Of a stretch of 64,000 nucleotides of DNA, positions 38,801 to 48,421 are shown one piece after another. Source of the DNA: JACXTP01 sp963789555 (GTDB lineage: Archaea > Thermoplasmatota > Thermoplasmata > Methanomassiliicoccales > UBA472). The notes below the pieces were generated by a model. It had not been told where the DNA came from. It was given only the letters and a program-made list of their open reading frames with translations, and ran no database searches. Location of the stretch: assembly GCA_963789555.1 (NCBI GenBank), contig CAWBKY010000002.1, positions 1 to 64,000 of the forward strand, written 5' to 3'. The position numbers and the translations under genes were made by a program. How positions within the stretch are numbered: the first letter of the stretch is position 1; each line of letters opens with the position of its first letter.

Positions 38801-41199
38801 TCGGCGAGCACTGCCTTGGCATTCTGGATGTCCATGACGTCCTCCAGCACCTCGCGGTAGGTCTCCTCGATGACCGGCGCTCCCTCCATGCCCTCCAGGA
38901 AGTCGAGCAGGAAGGAAGAGCGCACCTGCTGGCGATTTATTGACACCTCCCGGCCCTTGTAGTTGCGCAAGATCATGAAGCTGCGCGAGGCGGTGTGCCG
39001 GAAGCGCTGCTTGAACAGCTCCGAGTCCTTGACGGCCCGGCGCAGAACGTCATCGAGCTGGTCCGAGCGAAGCAGGTCACGGAACATCTCCAGCTCCACC
39101 CGCCTTGGTATGGTCAACATGAAGGCGTCGTCCACCACCGACACTGAGACGTTGCAGCCCAGACGCGCCGTCACCTGGAAGGCGTAGGCCCGCGACAACG
39201 CATCGTTCACGCGACGACCGAAGGGGAAGTGGAAGATGACGTTGCTGTTGTTGTTGCCGTCCAGGTATCCTTCCAGCAACAGGTTCCTGTCGTCCGGGAT
39301 TATGCCCGTCCCACTTTGCTCCACGAAATAGCTCAGGATGGAGCGGGCCGAGCCGGCATCGATATCGAAATCCTTGGAGAGCCAATGGATGTTCTCCTCC
39401 AATGGGACGGTAAGCCGTGCCCCCATCTCCCCTCGGAATCGGCCCACCTCCACGCTGAGGTCGAAGGAGCGGGGCAGCATCTCCCCGGTCCAGGAGGGCA
39501 CGGTGGGCTTGCGCCCGGAGGCGGAGCGGACGAAGGCCTTCATGCCCTTGGCCCGGATGAACTCGTACGATTTGCCGCCGAGGACGAACACGTCCTTGGT
39601 GGCCAGCCTCTCCACGAACTTCTCGCTCAGGTCGCCCACCATGGCCCCTTTCTCGGTGTAGACCTTGTAGTTGGCCTCCTCGGGGATGGTGCCCAGATTG
39701 AGGAAGTAGATCATGCGCGCGCCCTTCTTCTTGCCGAAGACGCCCTCCTCCTCGTCGAACCATATCTTGGAATAGACGCCCTCGAAGGCGTCCTTGGAGC
39801 CCAGGTACCGAAGCACCTGCAGGAAGGAGTCGCGGGGGAGGCGATGGTAACAGTGAGAGCGCCGGACGGCATCGAAGGCCTCGTCCACCTGCCAACGTTT
39901 CTCCAGAGACATGCCGACCACGCTTTGCGCCAGCACGTCCAGGCAGTTCTCCGGGATGGTGACCCGGTCGATATTGCGCACATGGGCGGCGCGGCAGAGC
40001 ACGGCGCATTCCACCAGGTCGTCAAGGTCGAAGACCACCATGCGACCCTTCGGCGTCTTGACGTGAGAGTGCCCGCTGCGCCCGATGCGCTGCAGGCCCT
40101 TGGCCACGCTCTTGGGCGAGCCGATCTGCACCACCAGGTCCACCGAGCCGATGTCGATGCCTAGCTCCAGGGAGGTCGATGAGACGACGCAGCGCAGTTG
40201 GCCTGTCTTCAACCGCTCCTCGACGTCCAAGCGGGTCTCCTTGGACAGTGAGCCATGGTGCGTCTCCACGCTCTCCAGGCCCCTCTCCTTGAGCTTGTAC
40301 ACCACGCTCTCCGTGCCGCTACGGGTATTGGTGAAGACCAGCGTGGTGCGGTGTTGGTCGATCATCTCCTTGAGCATGTCATACATCTTGGAGTTGACGA
40401 TCTCATAGGGCAGGGTGGTGATGTCCTCGGTGGGACAGATGACCTTCAGGTCGAGGTTCCTCTTCGTCTTAACCTCGAGGATGTTGACGTCCCGTATCAC
40501 ACCATCCTCATATCCGACCAGGTAGGATGCGATGTCCTCGATGGGGGCGAGCGTCGCCGAGAGCCCGATGCGGGTGAACCTCCTCTTGCACAGCTCCTGT
40601 AGCCGCTCCAGCGTGAGGGATAGGTGCACGCCGCGCTTGGAGTCGCACACCTCGTGGATCTCGTCGATGATGACATACTCCACATCGGCGAACTTCTCCC
40701 GGAACTTCGGGGCGGCAAGGACCATCGCCAGCGATTCTGGGGTGGTTATGAAGATGTGAGGGGGCCGGCGCAGCTGCTTCTGTCGCTCAGACTGGGAGGT
40801 GTCCCCGGAACGGACGCCCACCCGGACCTTGGGCCAATCATAGCCTTTCGCCGTGGCCAGCTCATGCATCTCCCGCAAAGGCTCCTCGAGGTTGCGGTTA
40901 ATGTCGTTGGCCAACGCCTTTAGCGGGGAGATGTAGACCGCATAGATGCGGTCCTCCAGCTTGCCCTCCTTGGCGTACTTGAAGAGCTCGTTGATGATGG
41001 AAAGGAACGCGGTGAGCGTCTTCCCGGAACCGGTGGGCGAGGACACCAGGATGTTCTTGCGTTCATGGATGACCGGCACCGCATAGGACTGGGGCTCGGT
41101 GAGGTCGTCGAACTTGGACTCGAACCACTGCGCTATCAGTGGGTCCATGAGCCCCATCACCTCCTCCTTGGTGGCCCGTTTCGTTATGCGGTGGATCAT
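35804..41199 (-). CDS. lhr: Lhr-type superfamily 2 helicase with long C-terminal winged-helix extension (two frame breaks)
   Basis: About 1800 aa. N-terminal helicase core: Q-like motif LTEPQSYAVP, Walker A SSPTGSGKTLTAF, DEIH box IIDEIHEVCDSKRG, SAT motif LSATLAP, motif VI GLQRIGRSGH. Then the Lhr winged-helix and beta-barrel core (LPRDSFLQVLRYLGS ... SASGRKPTVPSWTGEMLP) to about residue 860. The remaining 900 residues include winged-helix modules and an AlkZ/HTH_42-like region (ILERFIRAYGPVPFYAAKIY, WIFPILDNGRLIGATEKWEM). The Lhr family unwinds DNA:RNA and acts in repair; some bacterial members carry glycosylase activity in this C-terminal part. Frame breaks near 37790 and 37670 are bridged by a short third-frame piece. 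Typical archaeal Lhr core proteins are 850-950 aa, so this is the long form. Confidence 0.9.
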
Positions 41200-41307
41200 T
41201 TACTGCGACCTCTAAAACCGATTCCTATCCCACCGCTCGCTATTACTATTTTACTGAGGGTTGGTCGAATGGCATGGAGAGCTTTAAGGGATGGAGGTGA
41301 CACTATC

Positions 41308-42183
41308 ATGACGAGGTCGCTTAGGATGAGATGGTTCGAGGCCGGCGATAAGGGCATGCAGATGGACATGAAGGAATGGAACGAGGCGTTGAAGGACGTC
41401 GAGGACCTGGAACGCATGATCGCATTGGGCAAGAAGGTCCATGCCAACTGCATGCGCGCCGCCGGTACCAAGGCGGACGACCGGTTCGACGGGACGATAA
41501 TGGCCTTCGCCCACATCCTCCACCACATGCTGGACGAGATGGACCAGGAACTGTGGGCGGACCTGCGTTGGAACCTGGAGGAGCAGTGGCGTTTCACAGA
41601 GCCAGCCCTATGGGAGTGCCCAGACCCGTTGCTCAAGGCCCATTCGACCTTGGATGCGGTGGAGGGGACCTCTTTGCTGGAGTTGCAACAGATGGGCCAC
41701 GACCTGCTCCAGGTGGTTCGGCCCAACCTCATGCGCTTGGTGTGGGCCATGACCGTGTCCTCCGGACGGAGGGTGGAGATGCACGGCCTGGAGGGGGCCG
41801 ACCCAAACGGCGCCTCACTGCTGGTCCCCCTGGCCTTGCTCGACCGATTGATGGCCTCCGGGACCCCGGACTTCCTGGACGAGGAGGAGGCGGCTGGCCT
41901 CTGGCAGCTCACCATGGCCCTGGAGGTGGCGTCGACCGACGGGATCACGCTGGACGAGCTGTCCCGCTGCATCAACGAGCGCCAATACCGCTTCGAAGGC
42001 AACAAGGTGCGCATGGAGCTCTACATGCATTCCTCCGGAGGGGTGGGTGTGACGCCCAAGCAGTTGGGACGGTGGCGGTCGAGCATGGTGCCGGTGCTGT
42101 CCGTCCTCATCGCCTTCAAGGTGATGTTCCTCGCCTCGGCCACCGGGGAGAACGGACCGCTCATGGTCGGTCCGATCGGTTAG
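41308..42183 (+). CDS. Hypothetical protein, 291 aa
   Basis: Helix-rich, acidic, soluble apart from a moderately hydrophobic end (VLSVLIAFKVMFLASATG). No motif I recognise. The start ATG 41308 is fixed by a strong GGAGGTGA 7 nt upstream. Residues 60-200 read like a tetracyclic helical domain (FDGTIMAFAHILHHMLDEMD, LLELQQMGHDLLQVVRPNLM). Faces the lhr gene divergently across 108 bp. Codon use is like the neighbours, so a real gene. Confidence 0.75.
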   Translation: MTRSLRMRWFEAGDKGMQMDMKEWNEALKDVEDLERMIALGKKVHANCMRAAGTKADDRFDGTIMAFAHILHHMLDEMDQELWADLRWNLEEQWRFTEPALWECPDPLLKAHSTLDAVEGTSLLELQQMGHDLLQVVRPNLMRLVWAMTVSSGRRVEMHGLEGADPNGASLLVPLALLDRLMASGTPDFLDEEEAAGLWQLTMALEVASTDGITLDELSRCINERQYRFEGNKVRMELYMHSSGGVGVTPKQLGRWRSSMVPVLSVLIAFKVMFLASATGENGPLMVGPIG

Positions 42184-42236
42184 GGACCAACCGCAACGCA
42201 TATGTCGAGGCTCAGTGAATAGTGCGGGAGATGACC

Positions 42237-42602
42237 ATGGAAAATAAGTGGGCGTTGTTGGTCGTGGCAGCGATCGCCATTGCGGTGGTCCTGGTGTTGG
42301 CGTTGATGTTCATGGGCGGCGATGATGGGAACGGGGGCAACGATCCTGGTCCGAACGAGGTCTGGATCGACGAAATGGCCTTCGGGCCGTTCAACCTCAC
42401 GGTCAGCGTGGGTTCCACCGTCACATGGACCAACCACGATGCGGTCTCCCACACCGTCACCAGCGACGCTTTGGACCAGTTCGACAGTGGTACCATGACG
42501 AACGGAGAGACGTTCCAGTTCACCTTCACGGAGGTTGGGCAGTACTTATACCACTGCGCCTTGCACCCGGAGATGCATGGCATGATCACCGTGGTGGACT
42601 GA
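42237..42602 (+). CDS. Membrane-anchored cupredoxin (plastocyanin-like)
   Basis: 121 aa. An N-terminal signal-anchor helix (WALLVVAAIAIAVVLVLALM) and a Gly/Asp/Asn linker lead to a type I copper domain: VSVGSTVTWTNHDAVSHTVT gives one histidine, and YHCALHPEMHGMITVV gives Cys, His and Met ligands. Likely an extracellular electron carrier or copper-binding protein. GGGAG precedes ATG 42237 by 6 nt; ATG 42231 overlaps that site and is less likely. Confidence 0.88.
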   Translation: MENKWALLVVAAIAIAVVLVLALMFMGGDDGNGGNDPGPNEVWIDEMAFGPFNLTVSVGSTVTWTNHDAVSHTVTSDALDQFDSGTMTNGETFQFTFTEVGQYLYHCALHPEMHGMITVVD

Positions 42603-42655
42603 GCTGAGAAGGGCCACCGCAATTATTTAGCGGAGGGAGGGCATGCACTATCGAT

Positions 42656-43684
42656 ATGAGACGAGCTGCGGTCCTGCTCCTGGCATTGTGCATGGTCCTC
42701 GCACCGGCATTTTTGATCGGCGATATTGCCGAAGGGGCAGGGCCATACACGCTCCAGGGCTATGTTATGAACGAGCAGAGGCAGGGTCTCGCTGACGCCG
42801 TGGTGATGGTCGAGAACGTCAGCTCCGGGACCATCTACACCACGAACACCGACGCCCAAGGGCGCTATGTAATTGACGTGCCGATGGAAGGTACCTACAA
42901 CATATCTGTCTCGTTCACGAACTTCACCGCGGACCCATACAGCAACGTGGCCGTGCCAGGCTCTCCCGGGTCGTTGTTCAACTTCACCCTTGAGGAGGTT
43001 TTAGGCTTGGTCAAGGGCTTCGTGACCGATGGCAGCGTTCCGGTCAATGGGGCGACCGTTCATCTGTCCAACGAGCTGTACAACTACACCGCGGTCACCC
43101 AGGCCCCGCTAGGGGAGTATGAGATCCTTGGCGTACAACCAGGCGTCTACGTGGCCTCGTCGGAGAAGATCGGTTTCGAGCGCAACAACTACCCGGCCCC
43201 GATCGTGGTGACACGTGGCACCCTCACGGAGGTCAACTTCACCCTGGCCGAGCAACCTGCCACACTTTTCGGGAAGGTGCTCAACCAGAACAACAACCCG
43301 TTGAAGGGGGTAAGGGTGAGCATCAGCTCCACCGATTACGATTCCATAACCACCACGGACGAGGACGGCAACTATTCTTTCAGCAGCCTGGCGGCAGGGG
43401 ATTATACTGTGACCTATGAACTGGATGGCTACCAGACCGAGATAGAGGAGGTGGTCCTGGGTCCGTTCGAGGAGCGCCGATTGGACGTGGCGATGGAGCG
43501 GGATACCTCCAACCAGACGGCAGTGCTCTTCGGCTTCGACCTGCCCCACTCGATCATGATCGTGGCGTTGATGGTGGGGGTGGCCATGGTCGTGCTGGGC
43601 TCGATAATGACCATAAGGGCAAGGAACAAACCCGAACGTCTGGCCAAGATCGATATCGAGGACGAGGAAGAACCAAAGGAATGA
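42656..43684 (+). CDS. Surface protein with three carboxypeptidase-regulatory-like domains
   Basis: 342 aa. Signal peptide MRRAAVLLLALCMVLAPAFL, then three CarboxypepD_reg-like beta-sandwich domains (YTLQGYVMNEQRQGLADAVV; VKGFVTDGSVPVNGATVHLS; LFGKVLNQNNNPLKGVRVSI), each with the GRY/GEYEI/GNYSF type turn, and a C-terminal membrane helix (IMIVALMVGVAMVVLGSIM) with a short acidic cytosolic tail. Contains many N-x-S/T sites. Role in cell-envelope structure is inference. Ends 1 nt from the fumarase gene, convergent. Confidence 0.85.
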   Translation: MRRAAVLLLALCMVLAPAFLIGDIAEGAGPYTLQGYVMNEQRQGLADAVVMVENVSSGTIYTTNTDAQGRYVIDVPMEGTYNISVSFTNFTADPYSNVAVPGSPGSLFNFTLEEVLGLVKGFVTDGSVPVNGATVHLSNELYNYTAVTQAPLGEYEILGVQPGVYVASSEKIGFERNNYPAPIVVTRGTLTEVNFTLAEQPATLFGKVLNQNNNPLKGVRVSISSTDYDSITTTDEDGNYSFSSLAAGDYTVTYELDGYQTEIEEVVLGPFEERRLDVAMERDTSNQTAVLFGFDLPHSIMIVALMVGVAMVVLGSIMTIRARNKPERLAKIDIEDEEEPKE

Positions 43685-44269
43685 TCAGAGGGCTCGCAGC
43701 ATCCTCTCGCTTTCACCGCTGACCTTGGCCTCGACCTCTTGGTAAAGGCTTCCGCCATGACAGTCCATCGCCACCACAAGGGGGCCAAAATCCTGCATGC
43801 GGAACTCCCAGACCGCCTCGGCCATGCCCAGGTCGGACCAGTGCTCCCGGACCACCTCCTTGACGCTCTTGGCGGCCAGGACCGCCGCTCCGCCGGTGTA
43901 CGCCAAATAGACGCAGCCGTGTTGGGCCATGGCCTCCAGCACTGGCCTGGACATGCCGCCCTTGCCGATGATGGCCCGGACCCCGGTCCGTTCTATGACC
44001 TCCGCCTGCATACCGTCCATGCGGGCGCTGGTGGTCGGGCCGGCGGCGATGACCCTCCATCCATCCCCCTGCCGTTCCATGATAGGCCCGCAATGGTAGA
44101 TGGCCCCGCCCTTAAGGTCGAAGGGCAGTGGGTCGCCACGGCGCAACAGTTCGAGCATGCGGGCGTGCGCCTCATCCCTGGCGGTGTGGACCACTCCGCT
44201 GAGGGATACTGTCTGGCCCACCCTAAGCCTCCTGACCACCTCCTCCCTCAGAGGCGAGTCGATCTTCAT
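43685..44269 (-). CDS. Class I fumarase, beta subunit (C-terminal domain)
   Basis: 194 aa. Forms the swivelling domain that with the alpha subunit hydrates fumarate to malate. Family motifs: LSGVVHTARDEAHARMLELL, GAIYHCGPIME, AAGPTTSARMDGMQ, AIIGKGGMS and GCVYLAYTGGAAVLAA. Start ATG 44269 overlaps the alpha-subunit stop by 4 nt. L(+)-tartrate dehydratase is the main alternative for this two-subunit family. Confidence 0.9.
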   Translation of the reverse strand: MKIDSPLREEVVRRLRVGQTVSLSGVVHTARDEAHARMLELLRRGDPLPFDLKGGAIYHCGPIMERQGDGWRVIAAGPTTSARMDGMQAEVIERTGVRAIIGKGGMSRPVLEAMAQHGCVYLAYTGGAAVLAAKSVKEVVREHWSDLGMAEAVWEFRMQDFGPLVVAMDCHGGSLYQEVEAKVSGESERMLRAL

Positions 44270-45135
44270 TCGAACCCCTCCGTCCTGAACAGCACCCTGC
44301 CGTCCGGATAGATGCGGGCGGAGCAGCGCCGGGCCGCCCAGCACTGCAGATTGATAGCTAATGGTAACGAGGCGGTGTGGCAGTGCGCCAGCTCCACGCT
44401 AACGCCGAGGACGGTGGTCCTGCCGCCCAGGCCCATCGGGCCCACCCCGCTGCGATTGAGCATGAGCTCCAGGTCCTCCTCCAAGCGCGCCGCCTCAGGG
44501 TCCAGGCTCCTTCGCCCCACCGGCCGTAGCACCGCCTTCTTTGCCAAGTAGGTCGCCCCCTCCGCCGTACCGCCCACGCCTAGGCCTACGATGGTGGGCG
44601 GACAGGGTCGGCCTCCCGCCTTGGTGATGACCTCCAGCACGGCCCTCTTGATCCCGTTCACTCCCTCGCTGGGGTTGAGCATGCGCAGGGCGCTCATGTT
44701 CTCGGAACCGGCCCCCTTGGGCATGTGCACGATCTCCACGAAGTCCCCCTTGGGTGGGGAGAAGTGGACCTCGGGCATCCCGTCGCCGAGGTTGTCGCCG
44801 GTGTTGTGCCTGGTGAGCGGATGCACCACGTTGGGGCGAAGGGGCACCTCGCGGGTGGCCCGGGCCACCCCCTGCCTGATGCCTGCCTCCAGCTCCTCGC
44901 TCCATAGGCCGCTCACGTAGAAGATCGGTACCCCGGTGTCCTGGCACATGGGAACCCGGCCTTCCTCGGCCAGACGGATGTTCTCCAGGATGGTACGCAA
45001 CTGGGCCTTGGCGATCTCCTCGGTCTCCTCGGCCAACGCTCGTTCCAACGCGGCCAGGACGTCTACCGGCAGGGTCGTGGTGGCGGTGCGCATGAGCCGC
45101 ACCACCGTCTCCTCCACCAAGGACGCTTCGTTCAC
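44266..45135 (-). CDS. Class I fumarase, alpha subunit (iron-sulfur domain)
   Basis: 289 aa hydro-lyase subunit binding a [4Fe-4S] cluster through cysteines in PMCQDTGVPIFYV, GGRPCPPTIVGLGVGG and AHCHTASLPLAINLQCWAARR. Also shows NVVHPLTRHNTGDNLGDGMP. Start is a GTG at 45135, with no nearby ATG. Alpha precedes beta with a 4-nt overlap, the usual order. Serves the partial or complete TCA cycle. Confidence 0.92.
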   Translation of the reverse strand: MNEASLVEETVVRLMRTATTTLPVDVLAALERALAEETEEIAKAQLRTILENIRLAEEGRVPMCQDTGVPIFYVSGLWSEELEAGIRQGVARATREVPLRPNVVHPLTRHNTGDNLGDGMPEVHFSPPKGDFVEIVHMPKGAGSENMSALRMLNPSEGVNGIKRAVLEVITKAGGRPCPPTIVGLGVGGTAEGATYLAKKAVLRPVGRRSLDPEAARLEEDLELMLNRSGVGPMGLGGRTTVLGVSVELAHCHTASLPLAINLQCWAARRCSARIYPDGRVLFRTEGFE

Positions 45136-45218
45136 GGGTCGGGAATGGGCGTCTCGGTTCTTAACTTTGGCCGATGTGACCGGAGGGCGACCACCTTGGG
45201 ATAGGCCGTGAAATAAGG

Positions 45219-45227
45219 ATTATATAG
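45219..45227 (+). promoter_or_regulatory. TATA box of the ABC exporter operon
   Basis: TTATATAG, with transcription predicted near 45245. The mRNA leader would be about 15 nt and carry GGGGA directly before the GTG start at 45261. Confidence 0.5.
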
Positions 45228-45260
45228 CGAGACCGGGCTGCCGACTTTTTGGGGATAAAC

Positions 45261-46199
45261 GTGGAGACGCCTATCGTCATTGAAGGTCTGGTCAAGACCT
45301 ACAAGGGCGGGTTCAAGGCGGTGGACAAGCTCGACCTGAAGGTGGAGAAGGGGGCCTTCATGGGCTTCCTCGGACCCAACGGGGCGGGCAAGACCACCAC
45401 CATCAAGATAATGACCAACCTGCTGAGCAAGACCAACGGTCGCACCCTTCTGAACGGTGTGGACACCGCCCATGACCCGAAGCGGGCCTTGGCGGACGTG
45501 GGAGCGGTGGTGGAGACCCCCGAGTTCTATCCGTTCCTCACCCCGGTGGAGACATTGGAGTACCTGGGCAGATTGAGGGGCATGAGCAAGGAGCATCTCA
45601 AGGTCCGCATCGATGATGTATTGCGCATGGTGAAGATGGAGGAGAACAAGGACAAGCGCATCGGCGAGTTCTCCAAGGGCATGAAGCAGCGGGTCGCCAT
45701 CGCCCAGGCGGCGCTACATGAGCCAAGCTTGATCATACTGGACGAGCCGACGTCGGGGCTGGACCCGCTCGGGATGTTCGAGGTGCGCGAGGTGCTGCGT
45801 GGATTGAGGAAGGAGGGCTACACCATCTTCATGAGCTCCCACCTTCTGAACGAGGTGCAGGAGGTATGCACCGACATCGCCTTGATCAACCGCGGCAAAC
45901 TGCTGCGCTTCGGCAAGGTGAGCGACCTTCTCCAAGAGGTCCGGGTGAAGAATATCGAGGTCAAGGTCACCAATCGCCTGGATGGGATCACCATGGGCAG
46001 GATCGCGGCCGTGAACGGGGTCAAGGGGCTGCAGGCGATCAGCGACAGCATGTTCTCACTGAACCTGGAGGGTGACGACGAGGTGCAGGCGAGGATGCTG
46101 TTGGACCTGCAAGCGCTAGGGTTGAGGATCGTCTACTTCCGGGAATCGGGATTGGCGCTGGAATCGCTATACCGCTCCCTGATCACGGATTCGAGGTGA
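45261..46199 (+). CDS. ABC transporter ATP-binding protein
   Basis: 312 aa, ABC-2 exporter type. Walker A GFLGPNGAGKTTTIKI, signature EFSKGMKQRVAIAQA, Walker B LIILDEPTSGLDPLG, H-loop MSSHLLNEV. A C-terminal 90-residue domain is typical of the drug/bacitracin/Cu-processing exporter ATPases. Start GTG 45261 (METPIVIEG) chosen over TTG 45249, which falls in the ribosome binding site. The permease gene begins 4 nt after the stop. Confidence 0.92.
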   Translation: METPIVIEGLVKTYKGGFKAVDKLDLKVEKGAFMGFLGPNGAGKTTTIKIMTNLLSKTNGRTLLNGVDTAHDPKRALADVGAVVETPEFYPFLTPVETLEYLGRLRGMSKEHLKVRIDDVLRMVKMEENKDKRIGEFSKGMKQRVAIAQAALHEPSLIILDEPTSGLDPLGMFEVREVLRGLRKEGYTIFMSSHLLNEVQEVCTDIALINRGKLLRFGKVSDLLQEVRVKNIEVKVTNRLDGITMGRIAAVNGVKGLQAISDSMFSLNLEGDDEVQARMLLDLQALGLRIVYFRESGLALESLYRSLITDSR

Positions 46200-46203
46200 T
46201 CGC

Positions 46204-47001
46204 ATGGAGACCAAGAACGTTACCGAACGGGCGCTTCCCTCGGACATCGCTCAAATGATGACCGTGGCCAGGTATGAGATCCTGAAGCACATGCGCAGCA
46301 AGCGCATCTATGGCATCGTAGTGATCATGGTGCTGATCTTCGTGGCATATCTGGCAGTCCCGCCAATATTGGGGGAAGAATATCCTGATAATTCGCGCGA
46401 TATCATCGATTTCTTCGCGAGCTTCGTCACGTTACTGATCGTCGTTATCGCGTCACTGTTCGCCGGGGATGCCATCGTATCGGAGTATCAGCAGCGGACA
46501 GGATATCTGTTGTTCCCGAACCCGGTGAAAAAGATCACGTTGTACTCCGGTAAGCTCCTTGCGGCTGTGGCCATATCCACCCTGGTCTTAGGCGTTTACT
46601 ACGGTGGGGCGGCCATCATCAGCCTGGCACTGGCCGGGGACCTCATCGCGGAGACTGGCGCATCGTTCGGATTGGCGTTGCTCTACACTGCGGCGGCCAT
46701 CTCATTTGGGTTCATGCTCAGCGCGGCGCTGAAGGGCGGCACGGCAGCGATCGTCCTCATGTTCGTCACGCTGCTCATACTGATGGACATCGTCGCGGCC
46801 CTGCTGGTGGTCGGTAACATAGACCCGAGCTTCGTTCTCACCGTAGCGGGGGACGTGTGCGTGTTCATCCTGCGGGACCCATATCCCTCGGGGGACTTCA
46901 TACCGGAGGTCGTTCCAGCCATAGGCTACATGGTCGCCTACCTGGTGGGTTGTTATGTCATAGGGTATATGCTGTTCCGCCGCCGCGAGATGGTGTCCTA
47001 A
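46204..47001 (+). CDS. ABC-2 type transporter permease
   Basis: 265 aa with six hydrophobic helices (IVVIMVLIFVAYLAVPPIL; FVTLLIVVIASLFAGDAIV; LLAAVAISTLVLGVYYGGAA; FGLALLYTAAAISFGFML; IVLMFVTLLILMDIVAALLV; VAYLVGCYVIGYMLF). EYQQRTGYLLFPNPV after the second helix is the ABC-2 coupling motif. Partner of the upstream ATPase; substrate not evident. Confidence 0.9.
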   Translation: METKNVTERALPSDIAQMMTVARYEILKHMRSKRIYGIVVIMVLIFVAYLAVPPILGEEYPDNSRDIIDFFASFVTLLIVVIASLFAGDAIVSEYQQRTGYLLFPNPVKKITLYSGKLLAAVAISTLVLGVYYGGAAIISLALAGDLIAETGASFGLALLYTAAAISFGFMLSAALKGGTAAIVLMFVTLLILMDIVAALLVVGNIDPSFVLTVAGDVCVFILRDPYPSGDFIPEVVPAIGYMVAYLVGCYVIGYMLFRRREMVS

Positions 47002-47019
47002 ACCCTTCCCAATTTCCCA

Positions 47020-47030
47020 TTTTTTATTTT
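47020..47030 (+). terminator. T-rich terminator after the ABC operon
   Basis: TTTTTTATTTT in the plus strand, 19 nt after the permease stop. It partly overlaps the 3' end of the convergent small zinc-ribbon gene. Confidence 0.45.
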
Positions 47031-47323
47031 GGTTTATAGCGCATCGTTCCGACCAGGCGCTTGCACCTAGGGCACACTGTCTGGTCCGAGCTCATGGGGA
47101 AGCGGCAATGGGGGCATGATTGGGAACCCGAATAGGAGTGGCCAGGATAGCGGACGTAGCGTTGCTGGAGATAGCCGATGCGCCTCTGTGCCCCTCGCAG
47201 ATAATAGAAGTAGATGACCAGGACGATCACCGCGACCAGCCCAGCTGCGAGGAGCGCCTCCCACCCGGTCACCTCCGTGGCGGCGAGCAGGTCTGTTGGT
47301 CTCAGGGACGATGCTAGCGGCAT
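47024..47323 (-). CDS. Small membrane protein with zinc ribbon, 99 aa
   Basis: One N-terminal helix (EALLAAGLVAVIVLVIYFYY), a basic linker and a zinc ribbon CPHCRFPMSSDQTVCPRCKR. Start ATG 47323 has GGTGG 8 nt upstream; an in-frame GTG at 47335 overlaps it. Similar membrane/zinc-ribbon architecture is seen at the end of the giant surface protein. Function unknown. Confidence 0.75.
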   Translation of the reverse strand: MPLASSLRPTDLLAATEVTGWEALLAAGLVAVIVLVIYFYYLRGAQRRIGYLQQRYVRYPGHSYSGSQSCPHCRFPMSSDQTVCPRCKRLVGTMRYKPK

Positions 47324-47375
47324 GATTTCAACCACCGGGTGAACAATCCTCTCGGTGGGATATCATTCTTTGCCG

Positions 47376-48416
47376 TCACTTCGGTAGAAGGAATATCTCC
47401 TCGTCGTAGACGAAGACCTTGACCGTGTCCTTCTTGACCTCGAAGCGGGGTGGCTTGCGCAGCTCGATGGGCCTCATGGTGGTGGGGTGCAAGATCTGCA
47501 CCTCCTTGTCGGTCTCGGTCAGAACGACCGCGTCCAGCATCTCGTCCCTCATACCGATGACCTTGGCGTCCTGCAGGTCGCCGTGGCTGAACATGAGGGA
47601 TTCCCCGGTGCGCATGTCGGTGAGCTTGGCGTTGGACGTCCGCGTCGCCCCCACCTGGTACATGCGCTTGCGGAACATGACCACGTCGCCGAAACGATAG
47701 GCGGGCAGCCTGACCAGGTGCGTCACACGATACACGTCCTTGCCCTCACGTTTGGTCAGCAGCTTGGCGGTGTCCTTGACCTCGGCGCCGTACTGGTCGG
47801 CCAGGTTGCGGGAGATGACCTTGCCGGCGGAGTTGGAGGATAGGTACACGTCGGCACCACCCGCTCCGCCGACCACCCGGTCCAGCTTGGATATGAAGAC
47901 CTCACGGTTCTCGGCCGCCATCTCCTCCACCATGGATTGCACCCGGTCCAGGATGGAGTCCACCTCGCTCTCGGTGAGCTTGCGGTCACGGGAGCGGATC
48001 TGCAAAGTGGACTCGAAGTAGGACCCTTTGATCTTGGAGCAGCGGCCGCACACCGAGTTTTTCACGCGGACTATGGTGTCGCGCTCCTCCTCCACCCTCA
48101 GCCCCTTGTACTCGACGGCGAGCTGCATGTTGACGCGGAAGTTCAGCTTGTCCGCCTCGATGACCTCGGCCCCGACCTCGAGCACTTGGGCGCCTTCCAT
48201 GACCTGGACGGACTGAATGGCGGCCTCCTCCACCGCCGCTTCCACGCCGGGTTGGGACACCCACTTGCCGTCCATGCTGTAATCCTTGCAGTGGGCGCAT
48301 TGCGGCAGGTCCACGTGATCGGCCACCTTGGTGAACTGACGGCTCTCCAGGAAGCAACGCTCGCACACGCTTTCGTAAACTGGCCCTTCGGCCCCACACT
48401 TGACACAGAACGACAT
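47376..48416 (-). CDS. nmd3: NMD3 family ribosome-export/assembly protein homologue
   Basis: 346 aa. N-terminal treble of zinc ribbons (MSFCVKCGAEGPVYESVCERC; LPQCAHCKDYSMDGKW; SVCGRCSKIKGSYFESTLQI) as in eukaryotic NMD3, followed by the conserved YLSSNSAGKVISRNL-type middle domain and OB-like C-terminal domain. Archaeal versions are thought to act in large-subunit maturation. It begins 6 nt after the DUF424 stop, in one operon with mcm. Confidence 0.9.
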   Translation of the reverse strand: MSFCVKCGAEGPVYESVCERCFLESRQFTKVADHVDLPQCAHCKDYSMDGKWVSQPGVEAAVEEAAIQSVQVMEGAQVLEVGAEVIEADKLNFRVNMQLAVEYKGLRVEEERDTIVRVKNSVCGRCSKIKGSYFESTLQIRSRDRKLTESEVDSILDRVQSMVEEMAAENREVFISKLDRVVGGAGGADVYLSSNSAGKVISRNLADQYGAEVKDTAKLLTKREGKDVYRVTHLVRLPAYRFGDVVMFRKRMYQVGATRTSNAKLTDMRTGESLMFSHGDLQDAKVIGMRDEMLDAVVLTETDKEVQILHPTTMRPIELRKPPRFEVKKDTVKVFVYDEEIFLLPK

Positions 48417-48421
48417 CTCAC

